A stretch of 64,000 nt of DNA from an uncultured Actinomycetes bacterium (lineage in GTDB: Bacteria > Actinomycetota > Thermoleophilia > Miltoncostaeales > Miltoncostaeaceae): positions 42,871 to 106,870 of the forward strand of contig CAITWD010000036.1 of NCBI GenBank assembly GCA_903896045.1, in the 5' to 3' direction. A model generated the notes under the pieces. That model saw only the letters and a list, made by a program, of their open reading frames with translations, was not told the DNA's origin and made no database searches. Of the stretch, positions 1-11,300 are shown one piece after another (the stretch's first letter is position 1; each line of letters begins with the position of its first letter). The position numbers and the translations under genes were made by a program.

Positions 1-2
1 CG

Positions 3-251
3 ACGCGTCCCACGATCGTGCCAAATCCAAAGGAAATCGCTCGCGTCATGGAAGTCTCGCTTGCCGAGATCCTCGCGATTGATGAGGGATTGCCCGCGAA
101 TGCCTCGGTTGCCGAACTGCGCTACCCCCTCGATGGCGAGGATGTGTGGGGAGCGACCGCACGTATTTTGCGCGCACTGTGCGCCCTCACCCGTGATGCG
201 ATCGATGATGGTACGGATCCCGGAGCTTGCGACAGGACATCCGGCCAGTGA
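3..251 (+). CDS. NUDIX hydrolase (CoA pyrophosphatase-like), C-terminal part, truncated by the window edge
   Basis: Frame is open from the window start; PNPKEIARVMEVSLAEIL...RYPLDGEDVWGATARILRAL resembles the C-terminus of NUDIX CoA pyrophosphatases. Confidence 0.7.
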   Translation, partial: TRPTIVPNPKEIARVMEVSLAEILAIDEGLPANASVAELRYPLDGEDVWGATARILRALCALTRDAIDDGTDPGACDRTSGQ

Positions 252-274
252 ATCCGGGCGATACCGCCGAAGAC

Positions 275-538
275 TTAAGGGTGCTGCGCGGGGCGCAACG
301 ATGCCCGCGACGGCAAATCCTGCGGTCCGGTTCCCGATTGCCCATCTGTGGCAAGTCGATCGAGACGGGCCAAATGCGCAGTCAACTCTGCCTGTCGGGT
401 ATGAGTCGACGGCAATATTGCGGCGTATTCTGCAACACGGCTGCGAATCTGGAGTGCGAAGTGCGGGGACGCAGCGCCGACGAGCATCGCAAGCTCGTCC
501 TCGGACGGAATTCCGTAGTTGTGCTCAAGTACGGTCAC
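275..538 (-). CDS. Small conserved-looking hypothetical protein
   Basis: GTG start at 538 (VTVLEHNYGIPSEDELAMLVGAASPHFALQIRSRVAEYAAILP...) with protein-like composition; placed convergent to the NUDIX gene and divergent from the WYL gene; TANNNT (TAGCCT) lies 7 nt upstream of the GTG. Confidence 0.55.
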   Translation of the reverse strand: MTVLEHNYGIPSEDELAMLVGAASPHFALQIRSRVAEYAAILPSTHTRQAELTAHLARLDRLATDGQSGTGPQDLPSRASLRPAQHP

Positions 539-651
539 GGCCGAAAGGCTAGCAGGCCACACAACCGAAAAGCTTTTCACCGAAATGCCCCAGATTGCCC
601 CCGCTGGCGGGTATCATGCATCTCGATGTCACGCCCCTGGCCGGAGCCCCT

Positions 652-2739
652 ATGGCAATGAGGGACGACGACAAACTGGTTCGACAGCTGTCGCTCGTGG
701 CCTTTCTCATGTCCCAACAGCGACCTGTCACCGCCGACGAGATTCATGAATCTGTCGAAGGTTACGGCGGCATGAGCGATCAGGCCTTTTTGCGACGCTT
801 TTATGCGGATCGCGGAGAGATTGAGGCAATGGGCCTCAAGCTTGCCGTTGAACGGCCGACCGATGACCCGTTCCAGGGCGACCTATATGCGTTGCCACCA
901 GAGAACTACTATCTGCCGCAAATTGACTTTGACGAGCGCGAGCTTTCGGCACTGCACACCTGCCTCTATCTCCTTGAGGGTCAGTTTGCATATGCAGAGC
1001 CATTGCGCCTGGCACTCCAGCACCTCACTTTGGGTCGACCGAGCCCACTCGATGACCACGCAGCGCGCACGGTGTCGGTCAATCTGCTCGGGGGGGATTA
1101 CTCCCCTGAGGTCGCAACCCACCTTTCAAAGATCGAATCGGCGATCAGCCGCCGCAAGACCATCCGCTTTACCTATTACTCGATCGGCCGTGACGAACGC
1201 TCCGAGCGCGAGGTTGACCCCTATTCATTGTTGTACCTCGGTGGCAACTGGTACATGGTCGGCTTTTCCCACGAGCGGGAAGCGAGCCGTATTTTCCGTC
1301 TGTCGCGGATCGAGGGGCGGATCACCTTCAAAACCCGTGCAGAGCACGACTTTGCCGCCCCACGCAACTTTGATGTCTCACGGTACCGTGACCGCGCGCC
1401 CTGGCAGCTTGACGACGAGATGCACACGGCGACAATCGCCTTGTCTCCGGTAGTTGCGTGGTGGGTCGAGCAAATGTTCGGCACCTACGGAAGCTGCCAG
1501 CTCAAAAAAGATGGGTCTGGGCTCTTCACCACCGAGTACAGCTCGGCGAATGCCCTTTTGACGTGGGTGCTGAGCCTGGGAATGCATGCGGAGGTCATAG
1601 GGCCCGATGCGTTGCGCACAGCCGCACAGGAGGCGCTCACGCACGTCATTGACCGCCACACCGCACCGCACGCAATCGCGCCCCCGGTTCCCATCGACCC
1701 AGATGCCCCGGAGGTCGTGGCACCATCCCCGGATCGATCAAATGTCGCGCCCGACAAGGTTGTTCCCGCTGAGCGCTTTGCACGATTGCTCGCGCTGATG
1801 ACGCGGCTCCTTGCGGCATGCGGCGATGCCATGCACACAACGGTTCCCGTTGCCGAATTACGGACCGCGCTCAACATCGATCGCAAGGTGCTCGACGAAG
1901 ACCTCACCCTGCTCAACCTGATCAATTTTGGTGGTGGCTGCTATGCCCTCTACGCCAAGATTGAAGGTGACATCGTTGCGGTGACGCGTGAGACCTATGG
2001 CGACCACTTTGCACGCCCTGCCCGCCTCTCCCCGCTTGAGGCCAAAGCCTTGTTGTGGGCGCTTGAGTTCATCGGAGACCGCTTGCCCGTCGAAGCCGAC
2101 GACGCCCTGGTGTCGGCGCGCATGAAGGTTGAGCAAGCAATTGGTGCCGATAACTTGCCTGAGGTGGAAATCGGCCGCGTCCAAAATGCAAATGCTGAAG
2201 TTTCGGTCGCCATTAACCATGCACTTCGTGATGATCATATGCTCGAGATCGAATACTGGACCTCCGCACGTGGGGCACTCACGACACGCACGATTGAGCC
2301 CCATCTGCTCGTGAATGCCCGCGATGCCTGGTATCTGGTCGCGTTCTGCCATCAGGCGCAGGATCAGCGCACATTCCGCGTGGACAGGATCCGGAGCGCC
2401 ACTGTGCTTGCGACGCATTTCAGCCGGCGCGCAGACATTATGGCGGCAGGCCCCTACCTTCCCTTTGGAATCCGCAACGAGGGCGGCGGAGCGACCGCAC
2501 AAAGCGCCTCAGTGTGGTGCAGCGAATCGCTGTCACGCTGGGTCATCGAGGAACACCCGTCATGGGATCGTCATACCGATGGGTCCGTGGTTGTGGAAAT
2601 TCCCTACGCGAGCGAAGAGTGGATGGTCAAAGAGGTGCTTAAGCACCAAGGAGACGCCGTCCTGCTCGAGCCCGAATCACTGCGGGCGACGATTGCTGCG
2701 ATGGCGACCGAAATCGTCGCGCGCTACACCACGGCCTAA
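652..2739 (+). CDS. pafBC: Double WYL-domain transcriptional regulator, PafB-PafC fusion type
   Basis: Two consecutive HTH+WYL halves (IRFTYYSIGRDERSEREVDPYSLLYLGGNWYMVGF and LEIEYWTSARGALTTRTIEPHLLVNARDAWYLVAF). Confidence 0.82.
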   Translation: MAMRDDDKLVRQLSLVAFLMSQQRPVTADEIHESVEGYGGMSDQAFLRRFYADRGEIEAMGLKLAVERPTDDPFQGDLYALPPENYYLPQIDFDERELSALHTCLYLLEGQFAYAEPLRLALQHLTLGRPSPLDDHAARTVSVNLLGGDYSPEVATHLSKIESAISRRKTIRFTYYSIGRDERSEREVDPYSLLYLGGNWYMVGFSHEREASRIFRLSRIEGRITFKTRAEHDFAAPRNFDVSRYRDRAPWQLDDEMHTATIALSPVVAWWVEQMFGTYGSCQLKKDGSGLFTTEYSSANALLTWVLSLGMHAEVIGPDALRTAAQEALTHVIDRHTAPHAIAPPVPIDPDAPEVVAPSPDRSNVAPDKVVPAERFARLLALMTRLLAACGDAMHTTVPVAELRTALNIDRKVLDEDLTLLNLINFGGGCYALYAKIEGDIVAVTRETYGDHFARPARLSPLEAKALLWALEFIGDRLPVEADDALVSARMKVEQAIGADNLPEVEIGRVQNANAEVSVAINHALRDDHMLEIEYWTSARGALTTRTIEPHLLVNARDAWYLVAFCHQAQDQRTFRVDRIRSATVLATHFSRRADIMAAGPYLPFGIRNEGGGATAQSASVWCSESLSRWVIEEHPSWDRHTDGSVVVEIPYASEEWMVKEVLKHQGDAVLLEPESLRATIAAMATEIVARYTTA

Positions 2740-2763
2740 CGCCACACACCCCTGGAGGCATCA

Positions 2764-3087
2764 GTGCAGTTCGATCACGTTGCCCGCCAAGTGCCCGATA
2801 TTGCCGAAGCAATTGCGTGGTATCGCACAAATGTTCCCGGCACGGAAGTGGTGTATCAGGATGCAACTTGGGCACTCATTGACGCCGGTGGCGTCAACAT
2901 CGCCTTCGTCGTCGCGGACCAACATCCCAACCATCTCGCCTGGCGTGTCACGAACCAGGAACTCGAGCGTCAGGCTGCCGCACGGAGCGCGACAATCCAT
3001 CCGCACCGCGACGGCACGCGCAGCTTTTACATCGATGCTCCCGGCGGTGACGCGATTGAGATCATCGCCTACCCCGATGATCACTGA
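2764..3087 (+). CDS. VOC (glyoxalase/bleomycin resistance-like) family protein
   Basis: FDHVARQVPDIAEAIAWYRTNVPGTEVVYQD... VOC fold pattern. Confidence 0.7.
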   Translation: MQFDHVARQVPDIAEAIAWYRTNVPGTEVVYQDATWALIDAGGVNIAFVVADQHPNHLAWRVTNQELERQAAARSATIHPHRDGTRSFYIDAPGGDAIEIIAYPDDH

Positions 3088-3766
3088 CGCCACGCACTCC
3101 CTCTGCAAGATGCATGGCATAGGCATCGCTGCGAAATGACATGCGATGCATGGGGGTTGGTCCGTAGCGTGCAATTGCCGCCCGATGCACAGCGGTCGCA
3201 TACCCCATGTGGGTGGCAAACCCATACTCGGGATACTGGGCGTCCAGACCGACCATGATGCGGTCGCGGGTGACCTTGGCAACAATCGAGGCTGCCGCAA
3301 TCGCAGCACTTTTCCCATCACCGCCGATGACGCGCTCATGTACACGGATACTGGCAACGGTAAACCCGTCTACTAACACCACCGCCTCCGCTGGAGACGA
3401 GAGTCCATCGACAGCTTGAGCCAGGATGCGCAGGTTGGTGGCATGCAACCCATCACGATCAATCGTCTCGGGTCCAGCGCTGACGATCACGACCTGCTGT
3501 GCGATCGCAAAGATCGACTGCGCCATCCGTGCCCGGATATGAGGCGCAACCTGCTTTGAGTCATTGAGTTCGCTGAGCTGGCGTCGCGCGACCCGCGACA
3601 TCCCCGGTACATCAAACAACACGCATGCAGCAACGATGGGCCCCGCGAGGCATCCACGACCTGCCTCGTCCGCCCCAGCGATAGCACGCGTGGTCCGACG
3701 ACGATCGTATGCAAACAGACGTGCTGCTGGCCGCCGTGACCCCGTACTACGGGTCACTGCCGCCAC
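3062..3766 (-). CDS. rnhB: Ribonuclease HII
   Basis: AGADEAGRGCLAGPIVAACVLF motif; in the rplS-trmD neighbourhood. Confidence 0.93.
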   Translation of the reverse strand: MAAVTRSTGSRRPAARLFAYDRRRTTRAIAGADEAGRGCLAGPIVAACVLFDVPGMSRVARRQLSELNDSKQVAPHIRARMAQSIFAIAQQVVIVSAGPETIDRDGLHATNLRILAQAVDGLSSPAEAVVLVDGFTVASIRVHERVIGGDGKSAAIAAASIVAKVTRDRIMVGLDAQYPEYGFATHMGYATAVHRAAIARYGPTPMHRMSFRSDAYAMHLAEGVRGVSDHRGRR

Positions 3767-3775
3767 CGACGCAGG

Positions 3776-4141
3776 TTAGGCCTTTGACGGCTGCGGAGTC
3801 CGCTGCTTCTCGCGAATACGGGCCTTCTTACCGACCTTGCCGCGGAGGTAATACAGCTTGGCGCGGCGCACATCGCCTTCCATGATCCGCTCAATGCGCT
3901 CGATCTTCGGCGAGTGGACGGGAAACATACGTTCCACGCCAACACCAAAGCTCTGCTTGCGGACAGTAAAGGTCTCGCGGCTGGTGGACCCTTGACGCTT
4001 AATGACTGTTCCCTCGAAGACCTGCACGCGCTGGCGCTGACCCTCGATCACCCGAAAGTGCACACGAACGGTGTCGCCCGGACGAAATTCGGGCAGGTCA
4101 TCTCTGAGCTGCATGCTCTCAATGCTCTCGATGACACTCAT
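3776..4141 (-). CDS. rplS: 50S ribosomal protein L19
   Basis: [44 protein letters not shown]...; start placed at the internal ATG (4141). Confidence 0.96.
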   Translation of the reverse strand: MSVIESIESMQLRDDLPEFRPGDTVRVHFRVIEGQRQRVQVFEGTVIKRQGSTSRETFTVRKQSFGVGVERMFPVHSPKIERIERIMEGDVRRAKLYYLRGKVGKKARIREKQRTPQPSKA

Positions 4142-4199
4142 TCGTGGGTGACCTCCAGGTCGGGACAAAACGACGACGATCGTATCATGCCGCGGGCGG

Positions 4200-4880
4200 T
4201 TATAACGGATCCTCGACGAATCCCGCTCCAAGATGGTCCTCGCGCCATCGCGCAATCGCCGCGTGGTCGCCCGAGAGCAACACGCTCGGCACTGTGTGGC
4301 CAGCAAATTCGGCTGGACGGGTGTAGTGGGGATATTCCGTCCCACCCCCTAAACCGGGTGAAAATGATTCCTGATCGAGACTTGCCTGATTCCCCAGTGC
4401 ACCAGGCAGACGACGACCGACCGCATCAATGATTGCCATCGCGGGAATCTCACCCCCAGCGAGCACATACGGGCCAAGACAGATCGCGTCGTTGGCAAGC
4501 ACGGTATGCACCCGTTCATCAAAGCCTTCATAGCGCCCGCACAAGAGGGTCATCTCGTCGTACTGGGCAAGCTCCCGCACGACCGCATCGGTCAGCGGAC
4601 GACCACGTGGAGTCATCACGATCACCGGCCGGTGGGTGCGCACCTCGGCTGCAGGCATGCCGTAGACGCCCTCGAAGGCTGCAGCGACGACATCGACCCG
4701 CAGCACCATTCCTGGGCCGCCTCCGTACGGGCTGTCGTCAACCTGGCGACCGCTGAGCTGCGTGAAGTCGCGATAAGAGAAGGGGCGTATCCCTAGGTTC
4801 GTGTTCACCAAATGCCGAGGCTCTTGTAACCAGGCAAACCACTCAGGAAAGAGCGTAAAGACATCAATCTGCATCAGCAT
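4200..4880 (-). CDS. trmD: tRNA (guanine-N1)-methyltransferase
   Basis: [11 protein letters not shown]...[11 protein letters not shown]...[12 protein letters not shown]...[11 protein letters not shown]. Confidence 0.96.
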   Translation of the reverse strand: MLMQIDVFTLFPEWFAWLQEPRHLVNTNLGIRPFSYRDFTQLSGRQVDDSPYGGGPGMVLRVDVVAAAFEGVYGMPAAEVRTHRPVIVMTPRGRPLTDAVVRELAQYDEMTLLCGRYEGFDERVHTVLANDAICLGPYVLAGGEIPAMAIIDAVGRRLPGALGNQASLDQESFSPGLGGGTEYPHYTRPAEFAGHTVPSVLLSGDHAAIARWREDHLGAGFVEDPL

Positions 4881-5427
4881 CCCCTGCTGTATCGGGGAGA
4901 TCAGGCATCTCGATCAGTCCCTCACGCACCTGGATTTTGCCCGCCGTAAGGTCGATCTCACGGACCGCATCATGGGTGAAGGGAAACAGAATGACTTCCC
5001 CGGCAGGCGGAGTGATCTCGAGAACATCATTTGCCGGGCGATTCAACACATCACGCACGATGCCGATTTCTGTCTCGCCCATCCAGACATGCACACCGAT
5101 GAGATCCCGCACATAAAAATCATCAGCTGCCTGCGGGGCGGGAAGTCGGTCGACCGCCACACGCAACGTGGCTCCACGCAGCTGATCAGCTTCCTCGCGA
5201 GATTGAATCTCCGCGAAGGTCACCAACATCTCAACTCCCGCATCATCACACGCCAGAAGCTCGCACTCACGCGTGCGCTCATCGCGATCAACGAGGGTCA
5301 CCCGCTCGCCGATGGTTAATGCACCCAGCGTGGGACCCGTGGCACGCACGCGCAGACGACCATGTATCCCGTGCGCCCGAATCACCGAACCAATGATGAC
5401 CGTGTCAGACACGGGACGTGGGTCCAC
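4864..5427 (-). CDS. rimM: 16S rRNA processing protein RimM
   Basis: VIIGSVIRAHGIHGRLRVRATG..., PRC-barrel region, between khpA and trmD. Confidence 0.92.
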   Translation of the reverse strand: MDPRPVSDTVIIGSVIRAHGIHGRLRVRATGPTLGALTIGERVTLVDRDERTRECELLACDDAGVEMLVTFAEIQSREEADQLRGATLRVAVDRLPAPQAADDFYVRDLIGVHVWMGETEIGIVRDVLNRPANDVLEITPPAGEVILFPFTHDAVREIDLTAGKIQVREGLIEMPDLPDTAGDADAD

Positions 5428-5433
5428 GCGTCG

Positions 5434-5688
5434 TCAGTCGACGATCTCGAGGCTGACGCGCACTCCAGAGCGGGTTGCCGCCTCACGCACAATCAATCGC
5501 AATGCGCGCGCGATCCGTCCTCCACGACCAATCACTTGCCCCATATCTTCTGGTGCGACACGGAGCTCTAAGGCCACCGACTCACCGGTGGCATCCGCAT
5601 CGACACGGACCTGGTCGGGATGATCGACAAGGCCCTTGGCCAGGGCGGTGACCATTTCCACCAACCCTGCCACCGGTGCGTCGCTCAC
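5434..5688 (-). CDS. khpA: KH-domain RNA-binding protein (KhpA-like)
   Basis: [29 protein letters not shown] motif; between rpsP and rimM. Confidence 0.9.
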   Translation of the reverse strand: MSDAPVAGLVEMVTALAKGLVDHPDQVRVDADATGESVALELRVAPEDMGQVIGRGGRIARALRLIVREAATRSGVRVSLEIVD

Positions 5689-5927
5689 CCGCGGGCCTCA
5701 ACGATTTTGACCAACTTGCTCACCGCGTTGGATGTCTGTGCGCCGTTGTCGACCCAGTGCTTGACCCGGTCGAGATCGACTTCGACCATCGATGGGTTGG
5801 TTTGGGGGTTGTAACGACCGATTGTCTCGATGTTGCGCCCATCGCGTGGTGACCGAGAATCGGCGACAACGACACGATAGATGGGGTTCTTTTTGCTGCC
5901 CACACGGGCGAGCCGGATCTTGACCAC
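5685..5927 (-). CDS. rpsP: 30S ribosomal protein S16
   Basis: [31 protein letters not shown]. Confidence 0.97.
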   Translation of the reverse strand: MVKIRLARVGSKKNPIYRVVVADSRSPRDGRNIETIGRYNPQTNPSMVEVDLDRVKHWVDNGAQTSNAVSKLVKIVEARG

Positions 5928-5943
5928 GTTGCTCCTTGCCTGT

Positions 5944-7263
5944 TTACATGCCGGGGATCGCGGGCATTCCGCCCTTGCCGATCCGTTTCATCATTTTGCG
6001 CATCTGCTTGAACTGTGCCAACAACTGATTCACTTCCTGCACAGATGTACCACTCCCCTGTGCAATTCGTGCACGACGGCTCCCATTAATCACCTCAGGT
6101 CGCCGCCGTTCTCCCGGCGTCATGCTGGAAATAATCGCTTCGAGCCGGTCAAGTTGGCGATCATCGATTTGAAGATCGCGCCCCTTTGTTGCATTACGAA
6201 GCCCCGGAACCATACCGAGCAACTGACCCACGGGACCCATCTTACGAATTTGACGCAGCTGATCCAGAAAATCCTCGAGCGTCATCCCGCCGCCCATGAT
6301 CTTCTTCTCGAGATCTTTCGCCGTGTCAATATCGACGTTTTCCTGGGCTTTTTCAATGAGGGTGAGCACATCACCCATGCCCAAAATTCGTGATGCCATG
6401 CGATCAGGGTGAAATGCCTCAAGCGCATCAATTTTTTCGCCGGTACCGACGAAAAAGATCGGACGACCCGTCACCGCGCGCACCGACAACGCCGCGCCGC
6501 CACGCGCATCACCGTCGAGCTTGGTCAGGATCACTCCATCAAACTGCACCGCTTCGTGAAATGCCACGGCAACGTCGACGGCGGTTTGACCAGTCATTGC
6601 ATCGAGTACCAGCACCACCGCGGTCGGACCAACCGCATCACGGACACCGACAAGCTCCGCCATCATCTGCTCATCGACAACCGTACGGCCGGCGGTATCG
6701 ACAATCACCATGTCGCGGACCGTGGCCTTGGCAGCCGCAATTCCACGTCGGGCAATACCGATCGCATCGGTGACACCATCCTCGCGGTGCACCGGAATTC
6801 CCAATTGTGCGCCCAGAACCGACAATTGCTCCGCCGCAGCAGGACGATGCACATCGCATGCGATGAGCATTGGTGCGCGCCCCTGCTGCTGATAAAAGCG
6901 GGCAAGCTTTGCGCTACAGGTGGTTTTACCTGAGCCCTGGAGGCCAGCCATCAGCACGATCGTCGGTGGCCGTGGCGAAATCGGCAGGCTGACGCTTGAG
7001 GAGCCCATGAGGCGGGAAAGTTCCTCATTGACGATCTTGACCACCATCTGATCTGGGGTCAGCGAGGTCGCGACCTCTTCCCCGCGCGCACGCTCACTAA
7101 TCGCGGTTGTCAGCTGCTTGACCACCGGCAAACTCACATCGGCCTCGAGCAGCGAAAGCCGGATCGCGCGCATCGCCTGATCGATGTCAGCATCAGTCAG
7201 CTTTCCGCGGCCGCGAAGACCAGAAAAGACGCCTTGGAGCTTTTCAGAAAGCGTGTCAAACAT
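5944..7263 (-). CDS. ffh: Signal recognition particle protein Ffh
   Basis: [36 protein letters not shown]-domain [25 protein letters not shown]. Confidence 0.97.
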   Translation of the reverse strand: MFDTLSEKLQGVFSGLRGRGKLTDADIDQAMRAIRLSLLEADVSLPVVKQLTTAISERARGEEVATSLTPDQMVVKIVNEELSRLMGSSSVSLPISPRPPTIVLMAGLQGSGKTTCSAKLARFYQQQGRAPMLIACDVHRPAAAEQLSVLGAQLGIPVHREDGVTDAIGIARRGIAAAKATVRDMVIVDTAGRTVVDEQMMAELVGVRDAVGPTAVVLVLDAMTGQTAVDVAVAFHEAVQFDGVILTKLDGDARGGAALSVRAVTGRPIFFVGTGEKIDALEAFHPDRMASRILGMGDVLTLIEKAQENVDIDTAKDLEKKIMGGGMTLEDFLDQLRQIRKMGPVGQLLGMVPGLRNATKGRDLQIDDRQLDRLEAIISSMTPGERRRPEVINGSRRARIAQGSGTSVQEVNQLLAQFKQMRKMMKRIGKGGMPAIPGM

Positions 7264-7335
7264 GCGCGTCGCCTACCGTGTGTTCCTGGAACCGAGTAAG
7301 TCTAGCGGGGGACCTTGGGATCCGCGCCGCATCGC

Positions 7336-8349
7336 TCATGACGGTGAATGATCCGGCGAGAACAACGCTTGGGCATAGGCCTGCGCATTAAACGGCTGCA
7401 AGTCATCGAGCTGTTCGCCAACGCCGATCATTTTGACCGGGATACCGAGCTCTCGATTGATCGCGACGGCGATGCCACCCTTCGCCGACCCATCGAGCTT
7501 CGTGACAATCACTCCGGTCAACGGAACCGCTTGCCCGAACAGCCGTGCTTGGCTCAACCCGTTTTGCCCGGTCGTCGCATCCAGGACGAGCAGCGTTTCG
7601 TGTGGCGCATCGGGGTTCGCCTTCGAGAGCACCGCATGCACCTTACGAAGCTCTTCCATCAGATTGTGCTGGGTTTGCAAACGCCCAGCGGTATCGATGA
7701 GCACGACGTCTGCCTGGCGTGATACCCCTGAGGACACCGCATCAAAGGCAACTGCTCCAGGATCCGCGCCAGGGGCCTGCCGCACTAGATGCGCATCGGA
7801 ACGATCGGCCCAAATCGCGAGCTGATCGATTGCAGCGGCACGAAATGTGTCGGCGGCCCCGATCACTACCTTTTGATCCAGCTGATGGAGCCGATGGGCG
7901 AGCTTTCCAACAGTTGTGGTCTTGCCGCTGCCATTCACCCCAACCACCAAAATTACGGTTGGATCTGCGTGCAATGAAATCTTTGGCGGTGCTGGGGTCA
8001 TCTGACGAGTGACCGCAGCAACGAGACCCTTGGCGATCTCATTACGATTGACGATACGCCCCTGCATCGCTTCTGACCGCAATTCCTCAACCAAGGCAAG
8101 CGAGGCATCCATCCCACAGTCGGCACCAATGAGTGCCTCTTCCAGGTCATCCCAGGTCTCCTGGGTGATCAAACCCGGCGCAAAAATACCTGCAAGCTGA
8201 GGTGAAATCGTCTGGCTGGGCTTTGTCAGGCTCTCTTTAAGCCGAGAGAAAATGCCGCGCCGACGAACCTCTGGCTCAGGGACCGCCTCGCCGAGAGGAA
8301 GATCGAATAACTCGGCCCAACGACCGAGTTCGTCGACCTCGTCACTCAC
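7336..8349 (-). CDS. ftsY: SRP receptor GTPase FtsY
   Basis: VVGVNGSGKTTTVGKLA, DTFRAAAIDQLAIWA, DTAGRLQTQHNLMEEL, TKLDGSAKGG. Confidence 0.96.
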   Translation of the reverse strand: MSDEVDELGRWAELFDLPLGEAVPEPEVRRRGIFSRLKESLTKPSQTISPQLAGIFAPGLITQETWDDLEEALIGADCGMDASLALVEELRSEAMQGRIVNRNEIAKGLVAAVTRQMTPAPPKISLHADPTVILVVGVNGSGKTTTVGKLAHRLHQLDQKVVIGAADTFRAAAIDQLAIWADRSDAHLVRQAPGADPGAVAFDAVSSGVSRQADVVLIDTAGRLQTQHNLMEELRKVHAVLSKANPDAPHETLLVLDATTGQNGLSQARLFGQAVPLTGVIVTKLDGSAKGGIAVAINRELGIPVKMIGVGEQLDDLQPFNAQAYAQALFSPDHSPS

Positions 8350-11300
8350 GCGCGTCCACCCTGAATCGCCTTGAGCTGGCGCCGTACCGTCGTACGCGCG
8401 ACCCCTTCAATGGAATCACCGAGGCGACGCGACACGATCTGTGATGCGCCATCGCTGCCCATAGTGACCCCGAAGAGGGTGTCGGCGATCTCCACCGTGG
8501 GCTGCTGGTGGGTGATCATCACGAACTGAGTCTCCTTGGACAGGCGACGGACCAGTGTGAGAAAGCGACGAAGGTTGGTGTCGTCGAGCGCCGCTTCGAC
8601 CTCATCCAAGAGATAAAAAGGTGCGGGGCGCGTCATCGCAATGGCAAGACAGAACGCCAGCGCAATCAGCGATCGTTCGCCACCTGACATCATCGCCAGT
8701 GGTCGCGCACGCTTGCCTGCGGGAACCACGCTGATCTCGATACCCATCTCGCCATCTTCGTCCTCTGGTTCAACTGCCACCAGACGACCTGCACCACCCG
8801 GGAAGAGGACCTCAATCGCGTCGGTGAAACGCTCCTGCACAACGGTGAAGATCTGCTGGAAGCCATCGGTCACCGCATCATCAAGTCCCTGCATATGGGC
8901 GGTCAGCTCGGCGGCTGCGGCCTCGAGGTCATCGACCTGTTCGGCGATCTCATCAGCGCGAGACGTGGTCTCTTCCCACTCAGTTCCGGCGAGTTCATTG
9001 ACCGCACCAATCATCCGGCGACGGCGCTCCATATCCTCGATGTCTCGCACCGCAGCATCCGGATCAGGGAGTTCGCCGTTGATCTCGTCATCAGAAAAGT
9101 CGTAACTTCCTACCAATTCGGTCGCACGTGCCGTGGCGGATGCCAACGCAATCTGTGCCACGTGAATTGCCTCTGATGCAGTCGCCGCCACTCCACTGGC
9201 CTGATCACGGATTGCGCGCGCTGCGGCGACCCTGTGCTCAATCTCGCGAATCGCGTGCTCATCGGCAGCCCCTGCACGCACGTAATCATCCACCCGACGG
9301 CCAAGAGCATCGACAACACGATCAAGTGCGGAAATCGATTCCTGCATGACGTCCAAATCAATCTGCAGCACGGGCGCCTGTGCCCGCAGCTCAATCAGCG
9401 CAACCTGCTCATCCGCTTCAGCCAGCGCGAGACGCGCTGCAGCTACGGCTGCATTGGCGACGGATGCGTGCTCATCCTGGGCCTGGCAGCGGGTGCGCAG
9501 CTCTTCTCGTTGCCCCTGAAGCCCGGCGACGTGTATCGCAGCGCGAGCCGCGGCATCCAGCGCGTCGTTGCGCACGCCCTCAAGCGCACCCCGCCCTTCG
9601 AGCGCATCATCAAGATCGCCCGCTGCAGCATCGCGGGTGGCCAATGCCTCGGCACGGGCAGCGCTGGCATGGGCGGCATTCGCGCGTGCAATCCCGACTG
9701 CCTGAAGCGCCTTGGCGGCAGCACGATCTGCCGCACGATGGCGCCCACGCACCCCTGTCGCGGTTGCGGCAGCCCGATCTCTGGCGACCTGCAATTGCGC
9801 GAGTTCCGCATCAGCTTTTTCGAGACGCAGTGTCGCGGCGCGATGTTCTGCCGCGATGGCCCAGTCGCTGACCGGACGCAACCGCACTCCTTGTGCCGGA
9901 CGCAGCGCATCCCCTGATGCCGTGACAAAGAGTCCTGACGCGTCCCCGGGTACCTCGGCGAGGTCATCGACGAGCCACACGCCGGAGAGCACTCGCTCAA
10001 GCGACACACGACGCGTACTGTCGCACGCGAGCACCATATCGATCAGCGGCCTGCCCACGCGAGGCGGCTGTGCCGCCGCGCGTGCTGCCACCGGCACCAA
10101 TACCGCCGCTGCACCGCCATCGAGAATACGATCTGCATCCTCGGTACTCGTGAGAACTGGGGCATCGGCAAGAGCACCCAGTGCGGCACCAAACGCACGC
10201 TCGGTACCAGGGGTTACCTCGAGACCGGAACCCAACGCATCATCATTCGCGGATGAGGATGGACGCAGTGCCATGACTAATGCCGCCAGATCACGGCGGC
10301 CCTGCTCCGCGCCGGTCACCGCAGCTTGTGCATCATTACTGGCCGCGTCAGCTTCCTGCGCACGTGCAAACCATCGAACCGCACGCTCAGCCGATATTTC
10401 TGCCCGACGTTCCGCACGGATATTTGCCCCATCAGTGGGGTCTGCGTCCAGTCGCAGGATTCGGGCGGATGCGCGTTCCCGTGCATCTCTGAGCTGAGCG
10501 ATTCGCGCCTCAAGACTGGTCAGCGCACGCGCCGCATCGTCTGCCGTCGCCTGTGCATCGTCGGCGGCGGAGCGCGCAGTGCGGTACTCGATCTCACGCG
10601 CAGCAAGCTGTTGATTCGCCGCATCACGCGCAGCATTCACTTCGCGTGTGGCGCCATCTGCATCGACAAAACGCTGGCGAGCCTCGGCGGCACGGGCATG
10701 CGCATCATCGCGTGCATCCACCGCCGCAGCGCGCGAGTAGGCATCACGAGCGATTTGACGATGCGCGTCCTCGCAACGCTCCCGGACCAGCTCCACCCGC
10801 CCACGAAGGCGTTCGAGATCGCTTTGCGCACCGCGCACCAATTCGCGTGCGGCCTCTCGCGCAGTCACGTGCTGTGCGAGTTCTGCCTCATTGGTCGCAA
10901 CAGCCGCCTGCGCCTGCGCAAGCGCCTCCTGTGCCGCTGATGCGGCGCCTGTGTGGTGTGCGACCGTCGCCTCTGCACTCCGCTGATCGCGAATGGCCGA
11001 GGCGGCCAGCGTCAGCGCAAGCTGCTCACGCGCGGCGTTAATTTCACGCTCCAACTCAGCTGCGCGGGTTGCTGCCTTCGCCTGCCGCTCAAGGGTGGCC
11101 TGGCGCCGCAGCAACTCATTTGCAAGATCTCTCGCGCGCTCGAGGCGCTCGGCAACCCGTGCAAGTTTCGCCTCGGCTCGGCGGCGTCGACGGCGCGAGA
11201 GTGCCACACCGGCAGCCTCCTCAACAACCGCACGAAGATCCGCAGGACGCGCTGTACACACAGCCTCTACCTGCCCCTGCCGGATGACCGCCAGCGCATC

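Noticed and set aside
9234-10940. Several overlapping plus-strand ORFs of about 200-260 aa
   Set aside because: Antisense to the repetitive, high-GC coiled-coil region of smc
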